DNA from: Paenibacillus jilunlii
Lineage (GTDB): Bacteria > Bacillota > Bacilli > Paenibacillales > Paenibacillaceae
Reading direction: 5' to 3'
Assembly: GCF_900102965.1 (NCBI RefSeq)
Contig: NZ_FNGM01000005.1
Span: 251,822-315,821 of the forward strand
Length of the DNA: 64,000 bases
Part shown: positions 37,447 through 45,803 of the stretch, one piece after another
Layout: each line of letters opens with the position of its first letter
Numbering within the stretch: position 1 is the first letter of the stretch
Position numbers and translations under genes: made by a program
Notes under the pieces: generated by a model
What the model was told of the DNA's origin: nothing
The model's input: only the letters and a program-made list of their open reading frames with translations
The model's database searches: none

Positions 37447-38418
37447 TTATTCGAGGTTTTCGGCAGAGCGTTCATAGGCGACGATAATTTTCTGCACCAG
37501 GGAATGCCTTACTACATCCTGTTCTGCAAAATAGACAAAGCCCAGCTCATCAATGCCGGATAAAATCGTTTTGGCTTCAATCAATCCCGATTTCTTGCCG
37601 CGGGGCAGGTCGATTTGGGTCACATCCCCCGTAATCACCATCTTGGAGCCGAACCCTAGGCGGGTCAGAAACATTTTCATTTGTTCCGGAGTCGTATTCT
37701 GGGCCTCATCGAGAATGATAAAAGAATCATCCAGCGTGCGTCCGCGCATGTAGGCCAGCGGAGCAATCTCAATCAGCCCGCGCTCCAGCGCTTTGGCGAC
37801 CTGATCGGGGCCCATAACGTCGTATAAGGCGTCGTAGAGCGGACGGAGATATGGATCCACCTTTTCCTGCAAATCCCCTGGAAGGAAGCCCAGGCTCTCT
37901 CCCGCCTCCACTGCCGGACGCGTAAGCACTATTCGTTTCACGGACCCTTCCTTCAGCGCCGTAACGGCCAGCACCACTGCAAGATAGGTTTTGCCGGTAC
38001 CGGCAGGCCCGATGCCGAAGACGATGTCCCGCTTTTTGATCGTAGTCACATAATGCTTCTGGCCGATTGTTTTGACCCGGATGGGCTTGCCGCGGAAGGT
38101 TGTCGTAATTTCACCCTTGAACAAATCAAGCAGCTGATCGGCCCGGAAATCCTTCGCCAGCTCCACCGCATACTGAATATCCCGCTCACTGAGTATATAG
38201 CCGCTGCGGATCAGGGAGAGCAGTACACCAAAGAGCTGCCCCAGCATGTCTACTTCCCGCTCCGCACCGCGAATCGTAATTTCAGCTTCACGCGAGTCAA
38301 TTACGGCAGGAATTTCACTTTCGATTATTTTTAGAAAACCATCCTGCGGGCCGAACAGGGATTGCGCTTCTCCCGCATTTTGCAAAGATATTCGAATGCT
38401 TGCAGTCTGTTCTGACAA
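37447..38418 (-). CDS. phoH: PhoH-family P-loop ATPase
   Basis: The 323-residue protein has an N-terminal KH-like region followed by FGIGPAGTGKTYLAVVLAV (Walker A, about residue 133), LTRPAVEAGESLGFLPGDLQEKVDPYLRPLYD and FIILDEAQNTT (Walker B). PhoH proteins are RNA-associated ATPases; the precise role is unsettled. It starts with TTG, with AGGAG 13 nt and GAGG 6 nt upstream. Unlike the YlaK-type paralogue at 1920-3251, it has no PIN domain. It is part of the yqfC-yqfD-phoH-pgpH-ybeY-dgkA run. Confidence 0.94.
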   Translation of the reverse strand: MSEQTASIRISLQNAGEAQSLFGPQDGFLKIIESEIPAVIDSREAEITIRGAEREVDMLGQLFGVLLSLIRSGYILSERDIQYAVELAKDFRADQLLDLFKGEITTTFRGKPIRVKTIGQKHYVTTIKKRDIVFGIGPAGTGKTYLAVVLAVTALKEGSVKRIVLTRPAVEAGESLGFLPGDLQEKVDPYLRPLYDALYDVMGPDQVAKALERGLIEIAPLAYMRGRTLDDSFIILDEAQNTTPEQMKMFLTRLGFGSKMVITGDVTQIDLPRGKKSGLIEAKTILSGIDELGFVYFAEQDVVRHSLVQKIIVAYERSAENLE

Positions 38419-38433
38419 GTAGCCTCATTCTCC

Positions 38434-39615
38434 TCAGTTGTTTACTATTGGAAGTTCTTGCGTAATTCTCTCTTCCACTTCAAAGAGCACTTTCATATAA
38501 ACTTTACCATTCTCTTTCTTCTCATGCAAAATTTTTTGACTTTTAATGGCGCTGTCTGTGCCGTAACGGGCCAAAATATCATTCTTCGCCCGCATAACCC
38601 CTTCCTCGCGTGCAGCCTCGGGCGACAATGTTTCGGCAGTCTCCAGGACCTCCATTTCCTTCTCGGTCAGCAGCCCCACCGGCAGCTGAAAAGAACGCCA
38701 GGTCAGCGGATCATGCTCCGTAAGTGTACGCGATTCCGCAAAGTCTGATTTGCCGTAACCCCATAACTGGACCGCCCATTTGCCCAGCACCAGATAGGTG
38801 CGGTCCTTCCGCTCTCCTGTATATGAGCTTCTCGTACGGTTCAGCGGCACCTCTATATTGTATTCATGCCAGACCAGGCCTTTCACCTCGCCTTTGGCAA
38901 CCACATATTCCATATTCTCTTCATCCCCAATCGCACCGGAGATCAGGATCTGCCCCTTTTTGACCCGGGTGTTGCGGCTTACCACCGGCCTGCCCTGCTC
39001 CGCGTAAATTTCGGTCACCACCGCATCAGTCCTGCTGATCAGGTGACGCTGGCTGAGGAGCGGCTTGTTCTCCGGCTGGTCGGATTCAACAATCTGGATC
39101 TTCACGCTCGTCCCCGTCCGATGCACCCCTATCCAGGAGACACCTGGAAGTGTTGAGGTCAGTTTTTTGGAGAGCTTGTCCGGATCATCCATACGCCAAA
39201 TCCACTGGAAAGGATATACCCCCTCATGGCGTGCAGCTTGCAGGATATCCTCGGAGGCAATCCGGTTGTTCCCTTCAATCTTGACCGTCCATATCATCGA
39301 AGACAATAGTACCAGGCCAATGCCGAACAACAGCAATCCCGCGGCAAAAAACTTCCGTTTCCACAGCTTGGCCGCATTGAAGGGCAGTCCATTCCTGGCC
39401 GTGACACGCGTGCGGCAGCCTGTCTTCTTCAAGAGCGGCCGAAGGGCAAAAAAGTCATCCAGCAGCAGGTTCAGGGAAGCGCCGTTCCCGGCAGGCCTCA
39501 CATCCCAGATGACGATGTCCGCTTCAGTAACAGCATTAATAAACTTTTCCACCTGCGGTCCCGTCACATGCAGTGTAACGAACCCCCGCAGTGATGCCAA
39601 AGGCGGCTGCTTCAT
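38434..39615 (-). CDS. yqfD: Sporulation protein YqfD
   Basis: The 393-residue protein has one membrane segment (FFAAGLLLFGIGLVLLSSMIW, about residues 88-108) after a cytoplasmic N-terminal domain. The large extracellular or forespore-side part contains ASEDILQAARHEGVYPFQW and GQILISGAIGDEENMEYVVAKGEV. It is associated with sporulation in Bacillus; its molecular function is not known. Its ATG overlaps the yqfC stop (ATGA), with GAGGAG upstream. Confidence 0.92.
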   Translation of the reverse strand: MKQPPLASLRGFVTLHVTGPQVEKFINAVTEADIVIWDVRPAGNGASLNLLLDDFFALRPLLKKTGCRTRVTARNGLPFNAAKLWKRKFFAAGLLLFGIGLVLLSSMIWTVKIEGNNRIASEDILQAARHEGVYPFQWIWRMDDPDKLSKKLTSTLPGVSWIGVHRTGTSVKIQIVESDQPENKPLLSQRHLISRTDAVVTEIYAEQGRPVVSRNTRVKKGQILISGAIGDEENMEYVVAKGEVKGLVWHEYNIEVPLNRTRSSYTGERKDRTYLVLGKWAVQLWGYGKSDFAESRTLTEHDPLTWRSFQLPVGLLTEKEMEVLETAETLSPEAAREEGVMRAKNDILARYGTDSAIKSQKILHEKKENGKVYMKVLFEVEERITQELPIVNN

Positions 39616-39905
39616 GAGTTCTCCTCGCTTCCCTTATATCTGATCTCCCCGATAATCCCCTCTACTGCCAGCTCCTGCCCCAGAATATTCCGGATCACCA
39701 GCCCCTCGCCGGAGATTTCCAGCGAGCCGTTCACTAACGCAAGCCTCAGCTGCTCTGAAGAGAAATGCAGCACGCCGCGGTGGTTCTCAATATACAGCTC
39801 TTTATTGCCGATCAGGGTGATTCGGGGCAGCTCCTGCAGCACATCCTGCGGAAGATCCAGTACCCCGTTTGTCCATCCCCGCAGCCTGCGGCCAATACGG
39901 GTCAT
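39612..39905 (-). CDS. yqfC: Sporulation protein YqfC
   Basis: The 97-residue protein belongs to the YqfC/YabP-like family: LDLPQDVLQELPRITLIGNKELYIENHRGVL and LVIRNILGQELAVEGII. It is predicted to be beta-rich. It is linked to sporulation and paired with YqfD. It heads the operon after the terminator at 40070-40122. A possible sigma-E-like promoter lies just upstream. Confidence 0.9.
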   Translation of the reverse strand: MTRIGRRLRGWTNGVLDLPQDVLQELPRITLIGNKELYIENHRGVLHFSSEQLRLALVNGSLEISGEGLVIRNILGQELAVEGIIGEIRYKGSEENS

Positions 39906-39938
39906 AAGTAGACTTCTCCCCCTTCCTGCCTTCTGTAC

Positions 39939-39967
39939 ACCTTATGCGGGAACGCTATTGTTTATGA
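39939..39967 (-). promoter_or_regulatory. Possible sigma-E-like promoter for yqfC
   Basis: Minus strand: TCATA (39963-39967), 16 bp, CATAAGGT (39939-39946). This weakly resembles mother-cell sigma-E promoters. The spacing is plausible and the gene pair is of a sporulation type, but the match is partial. Confidence 0.3.
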
Positions 39968-40069
39968 GAAGAACTCACATTACAGCACACAATGGCGTCT
40001 TTCTTCAAAAGCGGGTAATGGTTCGTTCGTGAAGCGTCCATATCAAGCACTTATTTAGGGCTCCGTCCA

Positions 40070-40122
40070 AAAAAACAAGGGTGTCCCAGGCAGCCAATAC
40101 ATCGGCATGCCTGGGACACCCT
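40070..40122 (-). terminator. Terminator of the nfeD-floA operon
   Basis: The perfect 13-bp stem GGGTGTCCCAGGC / GCCTGGGACACCC is followed on the minus strand by TTGTTTTTTTGG. It separates the nfeD-floA transcript from yqfC. Confidence 0.92.
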
Positions 40123-40190
40123 ATTGTGAAAACTTAAACTTAGCCAACCAGCCTGTTTAAGACTAAGGCACTCTTTCACTCCGTTCAACT

Positions 40191-40787
40191 CTATCTGCGG
40201 TAAGAACGGGGCTGCCGGGAACGTGGCGGACCCAGTATCTCCGCCCATACCAGCCCTTCCCGCAGCGCCTTGCGGTCAGCGGCAAATTCACGGCTGCCGC
40301 TAGGGCTGGAATCAGGCCGGGCCCCTTTTTTCCCCGGGTCCGCACCGGCTGCAGCCCCGTCAAATTGCAGATGCAGCCGCTCCAATTCCCGCTGCATCCG
40401 CTCGGCACGGGCCTGCACCCCATCCTCTTCCCCGGCTTGCTCCAACGAAAGGCCTTCGCCGGTTTCATAATCAGGTGAGGGGCGCTCCGAAGACTCCGGC
40501 CAAGCCGGAGATGCATCATACTCCGCCTCAGCTCTGGACGCGGCAGGCTGGCCCGGGTAAGCGGTACTTCCTCCGGGAACAGGAAATCCGCTGCGCTCTT
40601 TGGTATCGCCCCCATATTCCGGCTTGCTCTTCACACGCCGTCCAGGGTTCAAAGGATAGCCGTCCCCTCCGCCGAAGGTTGGCATTCCTCCACGCGGAGC
40701 GGAGCTCCCTTTATTTTTCCCCGCCTTGTTCAAGCCGGAAATGATTGCGATGATGATAATCGCGGCTACGTAGATCAAGCTGCCCAT
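40191..40787 (-). CDS. Single-pass membrane protein with disordered tail, in the yqfB position
   Basis: The 198-residue protein has one N-terminal membrane helix (LIYVAAIIIIAIISGL) followed by a long region rich in Gly, Pro, Ser, Arg and Glu that looks disordered. A helical stretch (QARAERMQRELERLHLQF) and a basic tail follow. I recognise no family. It lies 16 nt after floA and before the operon terminator, the place of yqfB in B. subtilis, but the sequence gives no visible support for homology. It may be a lineage-specific partner of FloA/NfeD at the membrane. Confidence 0.65.
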   Translation of the reverse strand: MGSLIYVAAIIIIAIISGLNKAGKNKGSSAPRGGMPTFGGGDGYPLNPGRRVKSKPEYGGDTKERSGFPVPGGSTAYPGQPAASRAEAEYDASPAWPESSERPSPDYETGEGLSLEQAGEEDGVQARAERMQRELERLHLQFDGAAAGADPGKKGARPDSSPSGSREFAADRKALREGLVWAEILGPPRSRQPRSYRR

Positions 40788-40803
40788 GGGAATTCACATC
40801 CCC

Positions 40804-41805
40804 TTATTTATTGGTTGGACGGCTGCTGTCGTCCCCATCATTTAGTTTGCCGAGCGAACCGCGCATTTGGGTGTCAGCTTCAATATTTTTGAGGTTCATG
40901 TAATCCATGACCCCAAGCTTGCCGGAGCGCAGCGCTTCCGCCATAGCCAGCGGCACCTGAGACTCGGACTCAACGACAAGCGCCTTCATCTCAACGACGC
41001 GGGCCTTCATTTCCTGTTCATGCGCGACCGCCATCGCCCTGCGCTCTTCAGCTTTGGCCTGGGCAATGCGTTTGTCTGCCTCAGCCTGTTCCGTTTGCAG
41101 ATAGGCACCGATATTCTTGCCGACATCAACGTCAGCTATATCGATGGAGAGAATTTCAAAAGCGGTTCCGGAATCAAGCCCTTTAGACAAAACCGTCCGC
41201 GAGATGGAATCTGGATTCTCCAGCACGTCTTTGTGGGTGCTGCTCGAACCTACAGTTGTTACAATCCCTTCGCCGACACGGGCGATAATCGTTTCTTCAC
41301 CGGCACCGCCGACGAGACGGTCGATATTGGCCCGTACAGTCACTCTCGCCTTTACCTTAACCTCGATGCCGTTCTTGGCTACAGCGGCAACAATCGGCGT
41401 CTCAATGACCCGTGGATTAACACTCATCTGCACAGCCAGCAGCACATCGCGTCCGGCTAGATCAATCGCTGCCGCCCGCGTGAATTCCAGGGGAATATCG
41501 GCACGCTGCGCAGCGATCAGCGCATTGACGACCCGGTCGACGTTCCCGCCCGCCAGATAATGGCTCTCCAGCTGATTGATGTTCACACCCAGCCCCGCCT
41601 TGGTGGCCTTGATCAGCGGATTGACGATCCGGCTTGGCGTAACCCGCCGCAGTCTCATCGCCACCAGGGTTATAATACTGATTCTTACACCCGCAGCCCA
41701 AGCTGAAACCCACAGCATGACCGGGAAAAAGCTGAAAAACACACTCAGCACGATGATCACAACAACCGCGATCAGCAAAATAGTAATTGTTGACGCTTCA
41801 ATCAT
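40804..41805 (-). CDS. floA: Flotillin-like protein FloA
   Basis: The 333-residue protein has an N-terminal membrane hairpin ([30 protein letters not shown]) and a band-7/SPFH-like core with repeated Val/Ala-rich strands. An Ala/Glu-rich coiled region follows ([32 protein letters not shown]). FloA organises functional membrane microdomains and helps protect against envelope stress. It lies directly downstream of nfeD in an operon headed by a sigma-W-type promoter, as in B. subtilis (yqeZ-yqfA). Confidence 0.95.
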   Translation of the reverse strand: MIEASTITILLIAVVVIIVLSVFFSFFPVMLWVSAWAAGVRISIITLVAMRLRRVTPSRIVNPLIKATKAGLGVNINQLESHYLAGGNVDRVVNALIAAQRADIPLEFTRAAAIDLAGRDVLLAVQMSVNPRVIETPIVAAVAKNGIEVKVKARVTVRANIDRLVGGAGEETIIARVGEGIVTTVGSSSTHKDVLENPDSISRTVLSKGLDSGTAFEILSIDIADVDVGKNIGAYLQTEQAEADKRIAQAKAEERRAMAVAHEQEMKARVVEMKALVVESESQVPLAMAEALRSGKLGVMDYMNLKNIEADTQMRGSLGKLNDGDDSSRPTNK

Positions 41806-41828
41806 ACCTCTTCCAACCTCCGTTACAT

Positions 41829-43229
41829 TTAAATTCCATTCTCTTTACTTGCGGCTTCCTTCACGACCACACGTCCGCCTTCGACCTTGATCACTGAAAT
41901 GGAAGCGCCAGCGGCAATAAAGGAGCCCTCAGTAACCACATCCACCCGCTCACCATTCAGGCTGGCCGTTCCGGCCGGGCGGAGCGGCGTGATGCTGACG
42001 CCTGAGGCTCCCACTAGACTTAGCTTCTCCAGCACAGGAACAAATCCCTGCTCCTTGGTAAGACTGTCCTGTAAAATAAACCTGTTCCAGATCCCCCGCT
42101 CCTTAAAAGTTACGGCTACTATTGTAATAACCACCGCCGCTGCGGCAAAAGCAATACCCAGGCTGAATAAAGCATGCGTATAGCTGTAAGCAGCCCTTAC
42201 CACGCCTGCAACGAGGAACACTGAACCCAGCAGTCCAAGTATGCCAAAGCTAGGGACAAACAGTTCCAGAACCAGCATGACAAGTCCCAGAATGAACAGC
42301 AGCCAGGTTTCGGAACCGGCAAACCCTGCCACATAGTTGCCGAAGAAGTACAGCGCAAATGCCAATGTGCCAATGATCCCCGGAACACCGAAGCCCGGCA
42401 CCAGCATTTCGATGACAATTCCCGCTATACCGATGAAGAGCAGAATCGTCATCACAATCGGATTTGTCAGAAAATGCGACATTTTTTCCGCACCGGTGTG
42501 CTCTACACGAAAAATGTCGTCTGTCGAATAGCCCAGCGAGGTGATGGCCTCCTCAGGTGTACTGGCAATGCTGTCTGCGTAACCCGCTTTGAGCGCTTCA
42601 TCGCTGCTAAGTGCGATAATCTGGCCCTGTGCCTTGCTCACACCAAGTTCAGGCTTGTTCACCACAATATTTTTATCCATCATTCCGGCGGCTATTTCCG
42701 GGTCGCGCCCGTTCAGCTCAGCGGCACCGACCATTTTGGATTTCCAGTAGGATACCAGCTTGGCGTCGTCCACACTGCCGCCTTTGCCGTCCACCAGGGA
42801 TGCCGCGCCGATCATGCTGCCCGGCTTCATGATGATGCTGCCCGCATTCAGCGCAATGTAACTGCCTGCTGAAGCCGCATCGCCGTTAATGTAGGCAGCG
42901 GTCGGAATCGTGCTGTCGCGCACCATCGTGCCGATCTGCTCGGCGGAGCTCACAAGACCCCCCGGGGTATCGATTTCCAGCAGAATCAGAACGGCCCCGT
43001 AGTTTGCTGCCTCCTGAAACCCGCGCGTAAGAAAGCTCTGCAGCCCCCGTTCGATCTCCTGATCAACCGGTATAATAAATACCGGACCGCTCTTAGGTTC
43101 TGCCGGACTAGTTGCCGGTGCGCGGGTTGCAGTGTTATCTGCGCTGACCACCCCCGCCATAGGCAGCAAAAACAGTACGAGTAAAAGTACAGAAATACCC
43201 GCTGCAGCCATTTTACGAATTTTTTTCAA
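41829..43229 (-). CDS. NfeD-family membrane protease-like protein
   Basis: The 466-residue protein has a signal peptide ([20 protein letters not shown]) and a ClpP/SppA-like serine-protease domain (about residues 45-220; [18 protein letters not shown]; catalytic-type Ser in [11 protein letters not shown]). It continues with four to six membrane segments and a C-terminal OB-fold NfeD domain. It partners FloA. I place the start at the TTG at 43229 because GGGAGGG lies about 6-9 nt upstream; the GTG at 43250 would lack a site. The B. subtilis counterpart is YqeZ. A matching sigma-W-type promoter lies at 43276-43301. Confidence 0.92.
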   Translation of the reverse strand: MKKIRKMAAAGISVLLLVLFLLPMAGVVSADNTATRAPATSPAEPKSGPVFIIPVDQEIERGLQSFLTRGFQEAANYGAVLILLEIDTPGGLVSSAEQIGTMVRDSTIPTAAYINGDAASAGSYIALNAGSIIMKPGSMIGAASLVDGKGGSVDDAKLVSYWKSKMVGAAELNGRDPEIAAGMMDKNIVVNKPELGVSKAQGQIIALSSDEALKAGYADSIASTPEEAITSLGYSTDDIFRVEHTGAEKMSHFLTNPIVMTILLFIGIAGIVIEMLVPGFGVPGIIGTLAFALYFFGNYVAGFAGSETWLLFILGLVMLVLELFVPSFGILGLLGSVFLVAGVVRAAYSYTHALFSLGIAFAAAAVVITIVAVTFKERGIWNRFILQDSLTKEQGFVPVLEKLSLVGASGVSITPLRPAGTASLNGERVDVVTEGSFIAAGASISVIKVEGGRVVVKEAASKENGI

Positions 43230-43275
43230 GGCCTTCCCTCCCTTCCTCACCTATTTCCAGCGCATAATGCTTTAG

Positions 43276-43301
43276 TACGCCTTACAGGCAGATGCGTTTC
43301 A
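43276..43301 (-). promoter_or_regulatory. Sigma-W (ECF)-type promoter of nfeD-floA
   Basis: Minus strand: TGAAAC (43296-43301), a 16-bp spacer, CGTA (43276-43279). This is an exact match to the sigma-W consensus with normal spacing, about 47 nt ahead of the nfeD start. The orthologous B. subtilis operon is sigma-W controlled, so envelope-stress induction is expected. Confidence 0.85.
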
Positions 43302-43324
43302 AAACGAAACTAGACAGAACAGCG

Positions 43325-43367
43325 GAAAAAGGGACACAGTATATGCCTATTTTATACTGTATCCCTA
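43325..43367 (-). terminator. Stem-loop terminator upstream of the nfeD promoter
   Basis: AGGGACACAGTATA (43330-43343) pairs with TATACTGTATCCCT (43353-43366). The minus strand exits into CCCTTTTTCC. It would stop leftward transcription coming from the 51-bp array before it reaches the sigma-W promoter. Confidence 0.8.
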
Positions 43368-43529
43368 AAATAATCCGATAAACATATCACTATTTATCTT
43401 TGTGTAAACGAGTGCAAACGGTGACGCCGTGTTCAAAAAAGACGGTCTTTCCACCGCCATTCGCCTGCCGGCAATTCGGACAGGAGACCCCTTATTGGGG
43501 CAGATGAAGCGATTTTCGCAGGTCAAATA

Positions 43530-44108
43530 GAGCGGTATTTATACCTCTCTTTTGGCCCAGCAGGCTGTTCGCCGCGAGATCAGAGGTATTTATACCTCTC
43601 TTTTGGCCCCGCAGGCTGTTTTCCGCGAGATCAGAGGTATTTATACCTCTCCTTTGGCCCCGCAGGCCGTTTGCCGCGAGATCAGAGGTATTTATACCTC
43701 TCTTTTGACCCCGCAGGCTGTTTTCCGCGAGACAGAGGTATTTATACCTCTCCTTTGGCCCCGCAGGCCGTTTGCCGCGAGATCAGAGGTATTTATACCT
43801 CTCCTTTGGCCCCGCAGGCCGTTTGCCGCGAGATCAGAGGTATTTATACCTCTCTTTTGACCCCGCAGGCTGTTTTCCGCGAGACAGAGGTATTTATACC
43901 TCTCCTTTGGCCCCGCAGGCCGTTTGCCGCGAGATCAGAGGTATTTATACCTCTCCTTTGGCCCCGCAGGCTGTTTGCCGCGAGATCAGAGGTATTTATA
44001 CCTCTCCTTTGGCCCGGCAGGCCGTTTTCCGCGAGATCAGAGGTATTTATACCTCTCTTTTGGCCCCGCAGGCTGTTCGCCGCGAGATCAGAGGTATTTA
44101 TACCTCTC
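43530..44108. repeat. 12-unit 51-bp tandem array, each unit carrying an 18-bp perfect palindrome
   Basis: Palindrome AGAGGTATTTATACCTCT begins near 43531, 43582, 43633, 43684, 43734, 43785, 43836, 43886, 43937, 43988, 44039 and 44090. Only the first copy deviates (AGCGG). The period is 51 bp, or 50 bp where one T is missing before copies 5 and 8. The intervening sequence (C[T/C]TTTGGCCCCGCAGGC[T/C]GTTT and so on) varies at several positions. Units 3-5 and 6-8 form an exact 152-bp tandem duplication (43632-43783 and 43784-43935). The array lies between two terminators and has no gene. Its frames happen to stay open as a 17-residue repeat, but the 50-bp units break phase and no ribosome site is present. 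Confidence 0.95.
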
Positions 44109-44136
44109 ATTCCGACTCGCTGTGTCCCTTTTTTCA

Positions 44137-44170
44137 ATAAAACGAAAAACACCCCTTATCAAAGGGGTGC
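44137..44170 (-). terminator. Terminator of rpsU-yqeY
   Basis: On the minus strand, CACCCCTTTGATAAGGGGTG is followed by TTTTTCGTTTTATT, 10 nt after the yqeY stop. Confidence 0.9.
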
Positions 44171-44180
44171 TAGCGTTATA

Positions 44181-44624
44181 TTATTGCAGAAATTGCAGAA
44201 CCGCCTGGTTCACGAGTTTACCATCGGCGCGACCTTTTACCTTAGGCATCAGTGCGCTCATCACCTTACCCATTTCACTTTTCGAAGAAGCACCGGTTTC
44301 CTGGATGGTCTGCTGTACAATTACTTTAATTTCTTCTTCGGAAAGCTGATCTGGAAGGTATTTCATGATAATCTCGATTTCTGCCTTCGTACTCGCGGCA
44401 AGCTCGTCGCGACCCGCTGATTCAAATTCTTGGAGGGCATCTTTGCGCTGTTTGATTTCACGACTAAGGATATCAAGCACTTCGTTGTCGTCTAATGTTC
44501 TCTTCAAATCTATTTCAAGATACTTTATTGTAGAACGAACCATTCGAATCGTGGAGAGTGTGAACTTGTCCTTACTCTTCATCGCTTGCTTCATATCTTC
44601 GTTTAATCGTTCGCTAAGATTCAT
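44181..44624 (-). CDS. yqeY: GatB/YqeY-domain protein
   Basis: The 147-residue helical protein has the full YqeY domain: LNEDMKQAMKSKDKFTLSTIRMVRS, YLPDQLSEEEIKVIVQ and MGKVMSALMPKVKGRADGKLVNQAV. It resembles the tail domain of the GatB subunit that binds tRNA, and a tRNA-related role is assumed. It lies 15 nt after rpsU and shares its promoter (44875-44904), the standard arrangement in Bacillales. Confidence 0.94.
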   Translation of the reverse strand: MNLSERLNEDMKQAMKSKDKFTLSTIRMVRSTIKYLEIDLKRTLDDNEVLDILSREIKQRKDALQEFESAGRDELAASTKAEIEIIMKYLPDQLSEEEIKVIVQQTIQETGASSKSEMGKVMSALMPKVKGRADGKLVNQAVLQFLQ

Positions 44625-44639
44625 GCGTGGGTAATCCTC

Positions 44640-44813
44640 CTAAAACTTTCTCTTACGAGCAGCCTCAGACTTCTTCTTGCGCTTTACGCTTGGCTTTTCA
44701 TAATGCTTGCGTTTCTTCACCTCAGCCAAGACACCATCCTTAGCAATGGAACGTTTAAAGCGACGAAGTGCAGCATCAATTGTCTCGTTTTTGCGAACTT
44801 TCGTTTCAGACAC
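44640..44813 (-). CDS. rpsU: 30S ribosomal protein S21
   Basis: This 57-residue basic protein starts with GTG ([29 protein letters not shown]) and ends [14 protein letters not shown], typical of bS21. GGAGGGA is placed 8 nt before the GTG. The frame remains open upstream but crosses the promoter, so an earlier start is excluded. It is co-transcribed with yqeY. Confidence 0.97.
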   Translation of the reverse strand: MSETKVRKNETIDAALRRFKRSIAKDGVLAEVKKRKHYEKPSVKRKKKSEAARKRKF

Positions 44814-44874
44814 CAGTTTTCCCTCCCTCCGACCAGACCGTCCAAGAGCATAACAACACGGTTCATCAAATTTC

Positions 44875-44904
44875 ATTATAGGTCAAAGCGAAATAAGGTG
44901 TCAA
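44875..44904 (-). promoter_or_regulatory. SigA promoter of rpsU-yqeY
   Basis: Minus strand: TTGACA (44899-44904), an 18-bp spacer, TATAAT (44875-44880). Both boxes are consensus. The start is predicted near 44868, about 55 nt before rpsU. Confidence 0.9.
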
Positions 44905-44954
44905 CCTTCGTGTTATTCTTTTTTTGGGCCGGGTGCTTCCGCATTTGATTTCTG

Positions 44955-45314
44955 TCAGGCGTGGGATGTCGAGTTGCCGACAAGCGCACCTAATTTGGCA
45001 CCGCCAAGCAAGTGATAATGGAGATGAGGCACGGCTTGTCCGCTGTCCGGTCCACAATTGTTAATGAGACGGTACCCGCTGTCCGCAATCCCGAGCTCTA
45101 CAGCAATTTGCTGGGCCACAGCGTGAATCTCTCCGATCAGCGGAAGGTCCTCTGGTGCAACATCATTCATGGAAGCAATGAACTTCTTGGGTATGATCAG
45201 CACATGAACCGGGGCTGCAGGTTCTATATCATAGAAAGCCAGAATCCGTTCATTCTCAAAGACCTTTTTGGAAGGGATTGAACCCTCAATAATTTTGCTA
45301 AACACGGTTTCCAT
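44955..45314 (-). CDS. HIT (histidine triad) family protein
   Basis: The 119-residue HINT-type nucleotide hydrolase has CDS-start METVFSKIIEGSIPSKKV, HVLIIPKKFIASMND and the triad QAVPHLHYHLLGG. Such proteins cleave AMP-linked phosphoramidates; the natural substrate in bacteria is unclear. One unusual feature is that the first residue of the common C-I-F-C metal site (CIFCKI) is replaced by VFSKI, so no zinc site is present. AGGAGG precedes the ATG. Confidence 0.92.
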   Translation of the reverse strand: METVFSKIIEGSIPSKKVFENERILAFYDIEPAAPVHVLIIPKKFIASMNDVAPEDLPLIGEIHAVAQQIAVELGIADSGYRLINNCGPDSGQAVPHLHYHLLGGAKLGALVGNSTSHA

Positions 45315-45803
45315 GGAATGCTTCCTCCTATTAGTTTTGGTAACAGTACAGCAAGTTCATTCAGCTTGTGCAAGCTATGCTTGGGAATGGCTTTTCTTCG
45401 CGGCATCATAATTTATGTCTATAATCATACAGGATAATTCACGATTGGGAAAGGCGCCGGGGAATATGCCAAGCATAAGTCACTTTGAACCTAGAATTCG
45501 TCTGGATCGTTATTGCAAAACCCGAAAATACCTTAATATGTTTTTTATTACATCTTTTATTTAAAAATAAAACTATTGATTTTACTTTTTATGGTAATAA
45601 AATAAAGATCGATAATAACTACCAGCCACAGATTGAATTGATCGGCAATATTGATCTGAACGTGGATGCTTTAGCCGGATCTTTACAGCATAAGACTAAA
45701 GCTTCGGAGCTGTCGGGTTAAGAGTAAACCGTCCAGAAGAACTGGAAGAGGTACTGCCTCATTCCATGAACTGATCCATCTTCCAAAAAGGAGTGATTCA
45801 CTC
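45315..45803. other. Gap between HIT gene and alsD without a supported gene
   Basis: The stretch is AT-rich in its centre (45530-45620). A 78-codon TTG-initiated frame at 45485-45721 has no ribosome site and no recognisable similarity; it may be a decayed gene fragment. The AAGCTATGCT motif shared with 34104-34194 and 9790 occurs near 45370. The alsD promoter should lie here but none is convincing. Confidence 0.4.

Noticed and set aside
43530..44108. CRISPR array
   Set aside because: Units differ by point changes only. There are no unique spacers of constant length between invariant repeats, and no cas genes are near.
44814..44876. Longer form of ribosomal protein S21
   Set aside because: The extension covers the consensus promoter and the ribosome site, and S21 proteins begin at [10 protein letters not shown].
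45485..45721. 78-codon plus-strand frame upstream of alsD
   Set aside because: It starts with TTG without a ribosome site, is AT-rich and resembles no known protein. At best it is a decayed fragment.
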